From Nocardia ninae NBRC 108245 (GTDB lineage: Bacteria; Actinomycetota; Actinomycetes; Mycobacteriales; Mycobacteriaceae), in the NCBI RefSeq assembly GCF_007990755.1, contig NZ_BJXA01000071.1:1-48321 (forward strand): a stretch of DNA of 48,321 nt, written 5' to 3'. The notes beneath the pieces were generated by a model. That model was not told the origin of the DNA and did no database searches. It saw nothing but the letters and a program-made list of their open reading frames with translations. Both the position numbers and the translations under genes were made by a program. Positions 8,864 through 16,584 of this stretch are shown here, piece after piece (the stretch's first letter is position 1; each line of letters opens with the position of its first letter).

Positions 8864-8972
8864 CTGAACTCCTCGTCCCGAGAACGTCCTCAGCTCGCGG
8901 CATACCCGCATCCGCGCTGCGAACACCTCACCGCGCCGAAGTTCAATGACCGATATTCGAGGGGTCTACGCG

Positions 8973-9644
8973 TTATTTCGACCCGGCAGGGTGCACGACC
9001 ACACAACAGCGATCCGGATGCGGTGCCAACTCCGCGCACGCGTCGGGCTGGGCACTCTCGGCGATCGCGCCCTCGATCAACCGCAAGTTCAGCCCGCACA
9101 CCAACTCCCGATGGTCCTGGGCAACCAGATGAAAAGGGCAGTTGCGCAGATTGATACGACCGTCGTCGACCTGGGGCAAGTACCCGCAACTCCGCAGCGC
9201 TGCCAGCAGGTCACCACCGCTGGCCACGGCCGCACGCCTCCCCTCGGCGAGCGCCGCCTCGTGCACGGCCGCGCGCACGGCGCCGCTGTCGTCCTGCTCG
9301 ACCGAGGAAACCATCAACCGGGCCAGCAACTCGTAGTCGCGCGGTGGCGCGGTGAACGCAATTTCCTTCGTGGCCCGGGCGTAGAACTTCGCCGGCCGCC
9401 CCGCGCCGGGTCCGCCACGACCGGGCGGACGCTGGTAACTGACCGTCACCAACTCGGCCTCGGCCAGCTTGTCCAGGTGATAGGCCGCCAGTGTCCGGCC
9501 GATTCCGGCGGCAGCAGCAGCCTGTTCGCGCGAGACTGGCGCGTCGCTCTCGACCACATGTTCGTAGAGCTTGCGCCGCACCGGGTCGTCGAGGTTGCTG
9601 AGCGCCGCCAGAACCGCTGGAACGCCGGAACGCGGAGTAGGCAT
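8973..9644 (-). CDS. HTH regulator with SufR-like cysteine cluster
   Basis: This is a 223-residue regulator with an ArsR/MarR-like winged helix at the N-terminus (LSNLDDPVRRKLYEHV, AAAAAGIGRTLAAYHLDKL). The second half is helical and carries Cys in LRSCGYLPQ, LRNCPFHLVA, RELVCGLN and PDRCCVVV. The 13-residue spacing between the second and third Cys matches SufR-type iron-sulfur regulators, whose cluster controls DNA binding; the first spacing is 15 instead of 12. The start could be ATG 9644 (chosen), GTG 9659 or TTG 9662. It is divergent from the DoxX gene, with a palindrome between them, so it probably represses both. Confidence 0.82.
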   Translation of the reverse strand: MPTPRSGVPAVLAALSNLDDPVRRKLYEHVVESDAPVSREQAAAAAGIGRTLAAYHLDKLAEAELVTVSYQRPPGRGGPGAGRPAKFYARATKEIAFTAPPRDYELLARLMVSSVEQDDSGAVRAAVHEAALAEGRRAAVASGGDLLAALRSCGYLPQVDDGRINLRNCPFHLVAQDHRELVCGLNLRLIEGAIAESAQPDACAELAPHPDRCCVVVHPAGSK

Positions 9645-9654
9645 GCCCAACTCT

Positions 9655-9674
9655 AACACCAACCAGTGTTGACA
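9655..9674. promoter_or_regulatory. Divergent operator/promoter of HTH regulator and doxX
   Basis: AACAC (9655-9659) and GTGTT (9666-9670) form an inverted repeat with a 6-bp spacer. A consensus-like -35 TTGACA (9669-9674) for the rightward DoxX gene overlaps its right half, so a protein bound here would block that promoter. The -10 is not clear. The bound protein is probably the adjacent HTH regulator. Confidence 0.5.
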
Positions 9675-9736
9675 AATAGGCGCCGAGGGCAGACTCTAAA
9701 AACACATCTCATTATTCTTACAGAAGGGTTTCCGTG

Positions 9737-10213
9737 ATGAACGCTTCGACCTCGCTCCCCTCTCCCCGCAGCCTCGGGGAAGCTGTGCAACGCGCGCGCA
9801 GCGAACCCGCGTACGGCGCGTTCCTGCTGCTGCGGATCGGTTTCACCGTGCTGCCGACCATCTTCGGCCTGGACAAGTTCACCAACGTGCTCACCACCTG
9901 GGAGAACTATCTCGCGCCGTGGATCATCGACCTAGTCCCCTTCACCGCACAGCAGACGATGTGGATCGTCGGGGCGATCGAGGTCGCCGCGGGCCTGGCC
10001 GTCGCGGTCAAACCGCGCTATGCCGCCTTCGTCGTCGCCGCATGGCTCGCAGGCATCGTGCTCAACTTGCTGACCTACCCGGGTTTCTACGACGTCGCAC
10101 TGCGTGACTTCGGCCTGATGCTCGCCGCACTCACCCTGGGCCGGCTGGCCTTCGTCTACGACCCGGCCTGGCACCGGCGCACCGCGCCCGCGGGCAAACT
10201 CAGCGCCGCCTGA
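9737..10213 (+). CDS. DoxX-family membrane protein
   Basis: The 158-residue integral membrane protein has about four hydrophobic helices (FLLLRIGFTVLPTIFGLDKF, MWIVGAIEVAAGLAVAV, FVVAAWLAGIVLNLL, GLMLAALTLGRLAFVY). The Gly-Leu-x-Lys-Phe after the first helix is typical of DoxX/SURF4-like proteins, some of which take part in redox balance at the membrane. AAGGG lies upstream of GTG 9734/ATG 9737; the ATG is chosen. It is transcribed away from the Cys-containing regulator, which suggests oxidative or Fe-S stress control. It stands alone and ends in a strong hairpin. Confidence 0.85.
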   Translation: MNASTSLPSPRSLGEAVQRARSEPAYGAFLLLRIGFTVLPTIFGLDKFTNVLTTWENYLAPWIIDLVPFTAQQTMWIVGAIEVAAGLAVAVKPRYAAFVVAAWLAGIVLNLLTYPGFYDVALRDFGLMLAALTLGRLAFVYDPAWHRRTAPAGKLSAA

Positions 10214-10254
10214 CCGGAACCCGCTGCACCCCTTCGGATTCGACTGATCATCTC

Positions 10255-10294
10255 GTCCACCTGGCGACGCCCATCCCGGCGTCGCCAGGTGGAC
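10255..10294 (+). terminator. Strong terminator hairpin after doxX
   Basis: A perfect 17-bp stem (GTCCACCTGGCGACGCC at 10255-10271 with its reverse complement at 10278-10294) closes a 6-base loop, 42 bp after the DoxX stop. Confidence 0.75.
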
Positions 10295-10335
10295 CTCACC
10301 TAGTTTTCGCGGAAGGAACGGGCTCGCAAGCGACA

Positions 10336-10497
10336 ATGCGCGTTCTCCATCAAGCGCTGAGCCGGGACATGGCCGCGGCCGAAAGCGCGGCGGCTGCGAT
10401 CGGGTCAGCCACCGCGACCTCCACGCTGCTCGGCCCCCTTCGCGAGGACCCGCGTTCCCGTCAAGAATTCTTCGCGCTCACCGGCGTCAACACCTGA
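10336..10497 (+). CDS. Possible small ORF or gene remnant, 53 aa
   Basis: ATG 10336 opens 53 codons with actinobacterial-looking third positions, containing LHQALSRDMAAAESAAAAIG and ending FFALTGVNT. I do not recognise it. No strong RBS precedes it and it ends one base before the convergent TetR gene's stop. It could be the tail of a lost gene or chance. Confidence 0.2.
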   Translation: MRVLHQALSRDMAAAESAAAAIGSATATSTLLGPLREDPRSRQEFFALTGVNT

Positions 10498-11127
10498 TCA
10501 GCCGGTACCCGCTGAGCGCGACGGAGCGAAAGCGCCTGCCGCTGCGGCAAATGCAGCACTCACTGCTGCACGGTCGGGCAGGTCCGGATCGGGTGGCGTG
10601 CGCAGCAGCACCAACTGGTGATAGAGCGGTGCGGTAGCCGCGATCAGCAACGCACGCGCGTCGACCTCGGGCGCGAGTTCGCCGCGCTGCACCGCGCGCT
10701 GAATGATGATCTCGGACTGCGCATATCGGTCCTCCCACAACCTTCGCAGCGCGCGAGCGGCTTCCTCGGACCGGAACGACACCGCGATCAGCGCCACCGC
10801 GATCGAGGACTCCTCGCTCAGCGAATCCTGGATTTCCTGGTTCAGCGCCGCCAAATCCCCACGGAGCGAACCGGTGTCGCGCGGTTCCCACGGCTGCTGA
10901 CTCGCCGCATCGAAGACGTCGGCGAGCAGGCCGCCGACATCGTGCCAGCGACGATACACCGTCGCGCGATGCACGCCCGACCGCGCGGCGATGGCATCGA
11001 TGCTCAGCGCGTCGTAACCATGCTCGGTCAACTCCGCGCTGACCGCTTCGAGCACTTGGTCGCGGATGCGGGCGGTTCGCCCACCCGGGCGACGGGCCGG
11101 CTCGGCCGGTGGAGGTGCGGAATTCAT
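10498..11127 (-). CDS. TetR-family repressor of the divergent resistance operon
   Basis: This 209-residue TetR regulator has its DNA-binding domain at residues ~20-75 (ELTEHGYDALSIDAIAARSGV, HRATVYRRWHDVGGLLADVF), followed by a ligand-binding domain resembling TetR_C_11-type regulators (AEPARRPGGRTARI before the HTH). The ATG at 11127 is chosen over GTG 11166, which would lie nearer the operator. It is divergent from the ABC-F/Vat/glycosyltransferase operon, and a 26-bp imperfect palindrome lies between. It probably represses that operon and itself, with an antibiotic or related compound as a possible inducer (inference). Confidence 0.88.
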   Translation of the reverse strand: MNSAPPPAEPARRPGGRTARIRDQVLEAVSAELTEHGYDALSIDAIAARSGVHRATVYRRWHDVGGLLADVFDAASQQPWEPRDTGSLRGDLAALNQEIQDSLSEESSIAVALIAVSFRSEEAARALRRLWEDRYAQSEIIIQRAVQRGELAPEVDARALLIAATAPLYHQLVLLRTPPDPDLPDRAAVSAAFAAAAGAFAPSRSAGTG

Positions 11128-11171
11128 GGTCGGCAGTCCGATTGCTTGACGGGATGGAGTCTCCACGATAC

Positions 11172-11197
11172 CTTAGTGCGACAGTCGTCGTATTAAG
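11172..11197. promoter_or_regulatory. Putative TetR operator overlapping the ABC-F promoter
   Basis: CTTAGTGCGAC (11172-11182) and GTCGTATTAAG (11187-11197) are inverted repeats with 9 of 11 pairs matching around a 4-bp spacer, the size of typical TetR operators. TATTAA (11191-11196) inside the right half could be the -10 of the rightward promoter, with transcription starting a few bases before the leader ORF at 11209. Confidence 0.5.
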
Positions 11198-11208
11198 TGA
11201 GGGTGCCG

Positions 11209-11349
11209 ATGTTCTTCCGAAGTGTTTCCCCGGCCCTGCGGTCCCTGCTGACCGTGTCGTCCTCGAACGCTTCGGAGAGTGCATATGCCCACCCAGATCA
11301 CCGCGCGAGCGGTCAGCAAATCCTTCAACGGCACAACGGTTCTCGATGA
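11209..11349 (+). CDS. Putative regulatory leader peptide (uORF) of ABC-F gene
   Basis: ATG 11209, preceded by GTGAGGG with 5-base spacing, opens 46 codons beginning MFFRSVSPALRSLL. The frame differs from the ABC-F gene and ends 62 bp inside it (TGA 11347-11349). Its codons 3-6 cover the left arm of the hairpin that pairs with the ABC-F ribosome-binding site. Leader peptides upstream of erm, msr-like and ABC-F genes control expression when an antibiotic stalls the ribosome; this layout fits, but stalling here is inference. Confidence 0.45.
   Translation: MFFRSVSPALRSLLTVSSSNASESAYAHPDHRASGQQILQRHNGSR
11216..11279 (+). promoter_or_regulatory. Candidate translation attenuator masking the ABC-F RBS
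   Basis: TCCGAAGTGTT (11216-11226) pairs with AACGCTTCGGA (11266-11276) at 11 of 11 positions if one G-U pair is allowed. The right arm includes the first bases of GGAGAG (11274-11279), the ribosome-binding site for ATG 11285. The stem would hide this site unless a ribosome occupies the left arm, which lies within the first codons of the leader ORF. Confidence 0.45.
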
Positions 11350-12892
11350 GGTGACGTGTTCGCTCGCCGCGGGTGAGCGAACCGGGATCATCGGCGAGAA
11401 CGGCTCCGGCAAGACCACCCTGCTGCGCCTGTTCGCCGGACGAGAGCAGCCCGATCACGGCGAGATCGTCGTGCACGCCGACGGCGGCATCGGCTACCTC
11501 GCCCAGGAAGAACAGCTGCCGCCGCAGTCGACCGTGCAGGAGGTCATCGATCGGGCACTGACCGAACTCCGGGCGCTCGAACAGCGGATGCGCCGGCTCG
11601 AGGTCGCGATGGCCGACGGCGACGAGTCCGGGATGACCGAATACGGCGAGCTGACAACAGTTTTCGAGCTACGCGGCGGCTACGACGCCGACGCTCGAGT
11701 GGAACGCGCCCTGCACGGTCTGGGGTTGAGCCTGGTGGACCGCACCCGCACCGTCGGCGAGCTGTCCGGCGGCGAGCAGGTCCGGCTGCGCCTGGCCGCG
11801 ATCCTCGCCGCCGGTACCGAGGTGCTGCTACTGGACGAACCCACCAACCATCTCGACGGCGACGCCCTGACCTGGCTGGAAGATCACCTGCGCACCCGCC
11901 GCGGCACCACGGTGACGGTCTCGCACGACCGCGCCTTCCTCAAGCGGGTCGCGACCACCCTGCTCGAGGTCGACGCGGACCGTCGCCGAGTCGTCCGCTA
12001 CGGCAACGGTTACGCGGGATTCCTGGCCGAGAAGGCGGCGGCGCGCCAGCGGTGGGTCCAGTCGTACCACCAATGGCAGGCCGACACCGACCGGCTCCGC
12101 GAACTCGCCGCCACCACCGCCCGCGATGTCGCACCGGGCCGGGCGATGAAGGACAACAACAAGATGGCCTACGACCGGGCCGGCGGGCGGGTGCAGCAGT
12201 CACTGGCCAGCCGGGTGCGCAATGCGGAGGAACGGTTGCGCCGTCTGCTCGCGGATCCGGTGCCGCCGCCACCGCAACCACTGCGCTTCGCACCCACACT
12301 GCGGGCCGGCGGTGCCCGCGGCACCGTGCTCGACGCTACCGACATCGCTGTCGCGGGCAGGCTCGACCGGACCGGTCTGACGGTCACCGCAGGCGACCGG
12401 CTGCTGATCACCGGCCCGAACGGTGCAGGCAAGTCCACGCTGTTGCGGGTACTGGCCGGTCGGCTCGCGCCGGACACCGGCACGATCATTCGCCACGGCA
12501 AGGTCGGCTACCTCGCGCAGGACCCGCCGCCCGCCGAACCCGGGCAAACCCTGCTGGCCGCTTTCGCCCGCGGTCGCACCGGCGAAAGCGACGAGCACGC
12601 CGAACGATTGCTGTCCCTCGGCCTGTTCGACCGTGCTCGCCTGACGACGCGTGTCGAGAATCTGTCCACCGGGCAGCGGCAGCGGCTCGCCTTGGCGCGG
12701 CTGGTCACCGAGTCCGTCGACGTGCTGTTGCTCGACGAGCCCACCAACCACCTGTCGCCGGGCCTGGTCGAAGAGCTGGAAACCGCGCTGGCCGAATACC
12801 GTGGCGCCCTGGTGATCGTCAGCCACGACCGCCGGCTACGCGCCCGCTGGCGCGGTGCTCAGCTCGACCTGCGCGCGTCCGTATCCGTCTGA
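11285..12892 (+). CDS. ABC-F ribosomal protection protein (MLS-type resistance)
   Basis: This 535-residue protein has two ATPase domains in one chain and no membrane helices, the ABC-F layout. Domain 1 has Walker A GENGSGKTT, signature LSGGEQVRL and Walker B LLLDEPTNHLDG. Domain 2 has GPNGAGKSTLL, LSTGQRQRLALARL and LLLDEPTNHLSP. Between them lies a charged helical linker (AEKAAARQRWVQSYHQW through NAEERLRRLL), the part that reaches into the ribosome. Antibiotic-resistance ABC-F proteins displace macrolides, lincosamides, streptogramins or pleuromutilins; it resembles the actinomycete producer type (OleB/TlrC-like). Start ATG 11285 follows GGAGAG; GTG 11279 overlaps that site. It is the first gene of a three-gene resistance operon. 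Confidence 0.9.
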   Translation: MPTQITARAVSKSFNGTTVLDEVTCSLAAGERTGIIGENGSGKTTLLRLFAGREQPDHGEIVVHADGGIGYLAQEEQLPPQSTVQEVIDRALTELRALEQRMRRLEVAMADGDESGMTEYGELTTVFELRGGYDADARVERALHGLGLSLVDRTRTVGELSGGEQVRLRLAAILAAGTEVLLLDEPTNHLDGDALTWLEDHLRTRRGTTVTVSHDRAFLKRVATTLLEVDADRRRVVRYGNGYAGFLAEKAAARQRWVQSYHQWQADTDRLRELAATTARDVAPGRAMKDNNKMAYDRAGGRVQQSLASRVRNAEERLRRLLADPVPPPPQPLRFAPTLRAGGARGTVLDATDIAVAGRLDRTGLTVTAGDRLLITGPNGAGKSTLLRVLAGRLAPDTGTIIRHGKVGYLAQDPPPAEPGQTLLAAFARGRTGESDEHAERLLSLGLFDRARLTTRVENLSTGQRQRLALARLVTESVDVLLLDEPTNHLSPGLVEELETALAEYRGALVIVSHDRRLRARWRGAQLDLRASVSV

Positions 12893-12917
12893 TCCCCTGC
12901 CCCCGAAGGAGTTTCGC

Positions 12918-13568
12918 GTGCCCGACAGCCCTGTCCCCGCCGACCCGATGGTGTTGCACCCCATGCCCGGCCAGCCGCGCGTGGTGCTGCTGAAGCCGCT
13001 GGTCACCTCACCACTGATCGAAGTCGGCGAGTTCTCCTACTACGACGATCCCGACGATCCGACCGCGTTCGAAACCCGAAACGTGCTCTACCACTACGGA
13101 CCCGAGAAACTGATCATCGGAAAGTTCTGCGCCCTCGGCACCGGCGTCCGCTTCATCATGAACGGCGCCAACCACCGCATGGACGGCCCCTCCACCTTCC
13201 CCTTCCCCACCATGGGCGGCTCATGGTCGAACCACTTCGACCTGCTCACCGGCCTACCCGGCCGAGGCGACACCATCGTCGGGAACGACGTCTGGTTCGG
13301 CAACGGCGCGACCGTGATGCCCGGCGTGCGAATCGGCCACGGCGCCATCATCAGCACCGGCTCCGTGGTCGTCGGCGACGTACCCAACTACGGCATCGTC
13401 GGCGGCAACCCGGCCCGCCTCATCCGCACCCGCTACAGCGACGAGGACATCGCCCGCCTGCTGGCGGTGGCGTGGTGGGACTGGCCCCTCGACCACCTCA
13501 CCGAACACGTGCCGACCATCATGTCCGGCAGCATTACCGACCTGGAAGCCGCCGAGGCCCGGAAATGA
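12918..13568 (+). CDS. Vat-family (xenobiotic) O-acetyltransferase
   Basis: The 216-residue protein is a left-handed beta-helix acetyltransferase of the Vat/CatB family. Family motifs are GEFSYYDDPDDP, IIGKFCALGTGVRFIMNGANH (its His is the expected catalytic residue), FPF, and the hexapeptide-repeat run IVGNDVWFGNGATVMPGV to GIVGGNPARLIRTRY. Vat enzymes acetylate group A streptogramins using acetyl-CoA; related enzymes act on chloramphenicol. Start GTG 12918 follows AAGGAG; the open frame extends further but inside the ABC-F gene. It is 25 bp after ABC-F and overlaps the glycosyltransferase start by ATGA, so the three genes form one operon. Confidence 0.9.
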   Translation: MPDSPVPADPMVLHPMPGQPRVVLLKPLVTSPLIEVGEFSYYDDPDDPTAFETRNVLYHYGPEKLIIGKFCALGTGVRFIMNGANHRMDGPSTFPFPTMGGSWSNHFDLLTGLPGRGDTIVGNDVWFGNGATVMPGVRIGHGAIISTGSVVVGDVPNYGIVGGNPARLIRTRYSDEDIARLLAVAWWDWPLDHLTEHVPTIMSGSITDLEAAEARK

Positions 13569-14782
13569 GTGAAATGCTTTCACGACCTGCCCATATCGCG
13601 ATGGTCGGCATCCCCATCGTCAGCCATGTCCTGCCGAGCCTGGAGCTCATCCGCGAGCTGATTGCCCGTGGCCATCGAGTGAGCTACGCCAACGACCCGG
13701 CCGTCGCCGATTTGATTACCGGGGCAGGCGCCGACCTGGTTCCGTGCACGTCTGCGCTGCCGGTCGCCGACAACAACTGGCCCGCTGATCCCGTCGCGGT
13801 GATGAACCTGTTCCTCGACAACGCCGTCCAGGCGCTCCCGCAACTGCACGCGGCCTACGACCCAGACCCCGCGGACCTCTACCTCTATGACATCGGTGCC
13901 TACGCCGGGCGTGCCCTCGCCGAAGCGCAGGGTCGCCCGGTCGTCCAGCTGTCGCCCACGTTCGTAGCTTGGAAAGGCTACGAACAGGAGGTGGCGGCAC
14001 CCCTATGGCAGTTGCCGGGCGCCGACGCCTACCGCGCGAAGTTCGCACGGTGGCTTGCCGATTGCCATGCGGCGACCACCGACGTGGACGCGTTCTCCGG
14101 CCTGCCCGACCGCGCCCTGGCGCTGATACCCCGGGCCATGCAACCGCACGCCGACGACGTCGATACCGGGGTGGTGACATTCGTGGGACCCTGCTTCGAC
14201 CCGCGCGGCGACGCTGCGGGCTGGGTCCGCCCGGCCGCGGCGAAGAAGGTCCTGCTGATCTCGCTGGGCTCGGCCTACACGCGCCAACCGGCGTTCTACC
14301 GCCAATGCCTGCAAGCGTACCGAGACCTGCCCGGCTGGCACGTTGTACTACAGATCGGTAAGCACACCGACCCGCGAGAACTCGGCGACATCCCCGCCAA
14401 CATCGAAGTGCACTCCTGGGTTCCGCAGCGGGCGATCCTGGAACAGGCGGACACCTTCGTCACCCATGCCGGCATGGGCGGCTGTGGCGAAGGACTGCTG
14501 GCCGGTGTTCCGATGATCGCCGTGCCGCAGGCCGCCGAGCAGTTCCTCAACGCAGACCGGCTCGTCGAACTGGGCGTGGCCCGCCGCATCGACACCCAGG
14601 AAGCCACCGCCGAGAAACTACGCGAGGCACTGCACGACTTGACCTCCGACCCCGAGGTGGCCCGCCGCGCAGCACAGTTGCGCGCCGCCGCGCGAGCTGA
14701 GGGCGGCACCATGCGAGCCGCCGACCTCGTCGAAGCGGCTCTGCCCCAACATATCCCAGCAATGTCACTTCGGATGTCCTAA
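13565..14782 (+). CDS. Macrolide-type UDP-glycosyltransferase (MGT family)
   Basis: The 405-residue GT1/GT-B enzyme has an N-terminal acceptor domain (IAMVGIPIVSHVLPSLELIREL) and a C-terminal UDP-sugar domain with KKVLLISLGSAYTRQP, VHSWVPQRAILEQADTFVTH and HAGMGGCGEGLLAGVPMI. It matches the MgtA/OleD-like macrolide glycosyltransferases that inactivate macrolides by adding glucose to the desosamine 2'-OH. The ATG at 13565 overlaps the Vat stop; a second ATG at 13574 is possible. With ABC-F and Vat it suggests resistance to macrolides as well as streptogramin A. A role in natural-product tailoring is the alternative, but no biosynthetic genes are adjacent. Confidence 0.9.
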   Translation: MSEMLSRPAHIAMVGIPIVSHVLPSLELIRELIARGHRVSYANDPAVADLITGAGADLVPCTSALPVADNNWPADPVAVMNLFLDNAVQALPQLHAAYDPDPADLYLYDIGAYAGRALAEAQGRPVVQLSPTFVAWKGYEQEVAAPLWQLPGADAYRAKFARWLADCHAATTDVDAFSGLPDRALALIPRAMQPHADDVDTGVVTFVGPCFDPRGDAAGWVRPAAAKKVLLISLGSAYTRQPAFYRQCLQAYRDLPGWHVVLQIGKHTDPRELGDIPANIEVHSWVPQRAILEQADTFVTHAGMGGCGEGLLAGVPMIAVPQAAEQFLNADRLVELGVARRIDTQEATAEKLREALHDLTSDPEVARRAAQLRAAARAEGGTMRAADLVEAALPQHIPAMSLRMS

Positions 14783-14817
14783 TCCGCAAGCCATCTCACC
14801 GCGCTGACCGGAATATC

Positions 14818-15597
14818 TCACAAGCGCCGAACGCGCAGTACGCCGGTCAGCAACGGGAGGGCGAACTCGCCGCCCGAGGTCTCCGACCTGCTCGCCAGAA
14901 AGGCGCGGATACGGCCGAGCGCGGCCTGTCGTTCCGGCTCCTGCATGACCAGCACGCCCGCGCGGGTTCCGAGTGTCGCAACGAGGGAGTCGGCCGTGCG
15001 CCGCTGTCCATGCGTAAACTCGGCCTGCTCCGGCGACCCGAACCGGGGATTCAGGCCAGTCGCAGGAAGATACAACCGCTCCGTCGCGGCGCGCCAGCTG
15101 CTGAACGTGTCACGCGGACCGATGGCCGCACTCCCGCCGACCCGCTCTAGTCCGGCAACCCAGTCGACCCGGTCGTCCATAACATTCCACAACCCGGCCA
15201 GAATCCCTTCGGGCGCGAGAATTCTCGCGATCTCGGGCCCCGCGACAGCCATATCGAACCAATGCAAGGCATTCCCCGCCAGCACCGCATCGACCGCCCC
15301 ATCCGGCAGCGGTATCTCCTCCGCACTACCCGACAAGGCACGAACAGCTGGCAGCACACTACGCAACTCGGCCAGCATCGCCGAATCAGGCTCGACCGCA
15401 ACAACATCGGCGCCCAACGCGAGCAGCGTGCCAGTCAGCTTCCCGGTCCCCGCCCCGAGATCCAACACCCGCGGTCCCGGCGCGGCCGCCAACGCCCAAC
15501 GCACCGCGTCAGCCGCGTAGTCCGGCCGATGCTCGGCATAGGCGGGCGCCGCCGCACCGAACGACGAGGAATGCCGCAGCCGCACTTCGTCTTCCAT
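14818..15597 (-). CDS. Class I SAM-dependent methyltransferase
   Basis: The 259-residue protein has the N-terminal motif SSSFGAAAPAYAEHRPDY common in the UbiE/Methyltransf_11 group. SAM motif I is VLDLGAGTGKLT and motif II is VVAVEPD, followed by GSAEEIPLPDGAVDAVLAGNALHWFD. The substrate is unknown, probably a small molecule. It is convergent with the resistance operon (35 bp gap). Nothing ties it to that operon, and it lacks the features of Erm rRNA methylases. Confidence 0.9.
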   Translation of the reverse strand: MEDEVRLRHSSSFGAAAPAYAEHRPDYAADAVRWALAAAPGPRVLDLGAGTGKLTGTLLALGADVVAVEPDSAMLAELRSVLPAVRALSGSAEEIPLPDGAVDAVLAGNALHWFDMAVAGPEIARILAPEGILAGLWNVMDDRVDWVAGLERVGGSAAIGPRDTFSSWRAATERLYLPATGLNPRFGSPEQAEFTHGQRRTADSLVATLGTRAGVLVMQEPERQAALGRIRAFLASRSETSGGEFALPLLTGVLRVRRL

Positions 15598-15866
15598 GCA
15601 GTCACCCTAGTCGCGCGGATCACCGAATTCCGAGCACCAGCAAAAGCCAATCCTGATCTATTGCAGAGACCGGCTCCCACATATCCGTAATCGACAGCAG
15701 CATCGTTTCCGACTGCAGAGCGTGGTCGGCCTGTTACGCAGAACCGATGTGTGGGCAGCGCTCTCGCCCCTCACCGTTACCCGCTGCGCACAACGCCCGC
15801 ACCCACGGCCCTGCCCGGTACTTGCCGGGTTCTCACTGTTTTCTGGCCACGGCGACGAACCGAGCT
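15598..15866. other. Intergenic region, no gene seen
   Basis: This is 269 bp between the methyltransferase start and the end of the next minus-strand gene. Frames here lack starts with RBS and recognisable domains. The left part should hold the methyltransferase promoter. Confidence 0.5.
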
Positions 15867-16325
15867 CTAGGGGATGCGGACGCAGCGATCCCCTCCGCGC
15901 GTGACGGAGCACCCCACCAGTAAGACGCCGTTGTCTTCGTCCACGAGCCAGACCTGGACTATTCTGGCTCCACCGGCCACGTCTGCCGTGAGGTGGATCT
16001 CCCGATGAACGGGCCCCGTGCACGTGGCGCTCGTAGTGTTGTCGTCCAAAACCAGGCCCCAGGCAGTTTCGCTGAGAGCATACCCCCGGCGGCAACCGGT
16101 GCTCAGGCCTCGAAGGCTGCCGGCGACGACGACCGAGCGGTTGTAGAATTCGATCGTGCCACTGTAGTAGGTCGCCCCGAAGGGGAGCTCGAATATGGCC
16201 CGATCGTCGGCAGCCGCGTTGGGCGCCCCAGCCACAGTCAAACCCCCGACAGCCGCGAGCGTAGCCATGACCGCAGCCGCTCTCTTCGATGTTCGTAAGA
16301 TACGTGGATGCACGGTAACCCCCAT
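15867..16325 (-). CDS. Small secreted protein with four cysteines, unknown function
   Basis: The protein is ~152 residues with a Sec signal (RTSKRAAAVMATLAAVGG, ending near PNAAADD). The mature part of about 110 residues is beta-rich and has four Cys (STGCRR, SATCTGP, LVGCSVT, DRCVRIP), suggesting two disulfides. I do not recognise the family. The start may be ATG 16325 or GTG 16313; the latter has GGGGG five bases upstream. Upstream DNA is unusually AT-rich for this genome, with ACAATTGT-like sequences. Confidence 0.65.
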   Translation of the reverse strand: MGVTVHPRILRTSKRAAAVMATLAAVGGLTVAGAPNAAADDRAIFELPFGATYYSGTIEFYNRSVVVAGSLRGLSTGCRRGYALSETAWGLVLDDNTTSATCTGPVHREIHLTADVAGGARIVQVWLVDEDNGVLLVGCSVTRGGDRCVRIP

Positions 16326-16584
16326 TTCTTCAAAACAATTGTTGTGAAACACTTTTCACTCTGAGTATAAATCGACCTGTGGCACTTCACCGGAGCTTCA
16401 GGAATTCTCGGAGGGCTGTTCGCGAGCCCTGACGCGACGCTGGCGCTGTGACGCGCCGACGCGGACGGCGTCCTGGGTGGTCAAAGAATTGTTTTGCTAC
16501 ACAACAACTCTCAGCAGGGGATATCTGATCTGTATCAGGCCAACAGATTTCGTCGTGATCAATTCGGCGGGCCGCCGGATCGAG
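16326..16584. other. AT-rich intergenic region with paired ATTGTT motifs
   Basis: No gene is supported. CAAAACAATTGTTGTG (16328-16343) and AAAGAATTGTTTTG (about 16485-16498) are related sequences in opposite orientation, in locally AT-rich DNA. They could be promoter or operator elements for the secreted protein gene, or marks of inserted DNA. Confidence 0.35.

Noticed and set aside
14818-15597. Methyltransferase as a fourth resistance gene (Erm-like)
   Set aside because: It is on the opposite strand and has the UbiE-type motif order, not that of rRNA adenine methylases.
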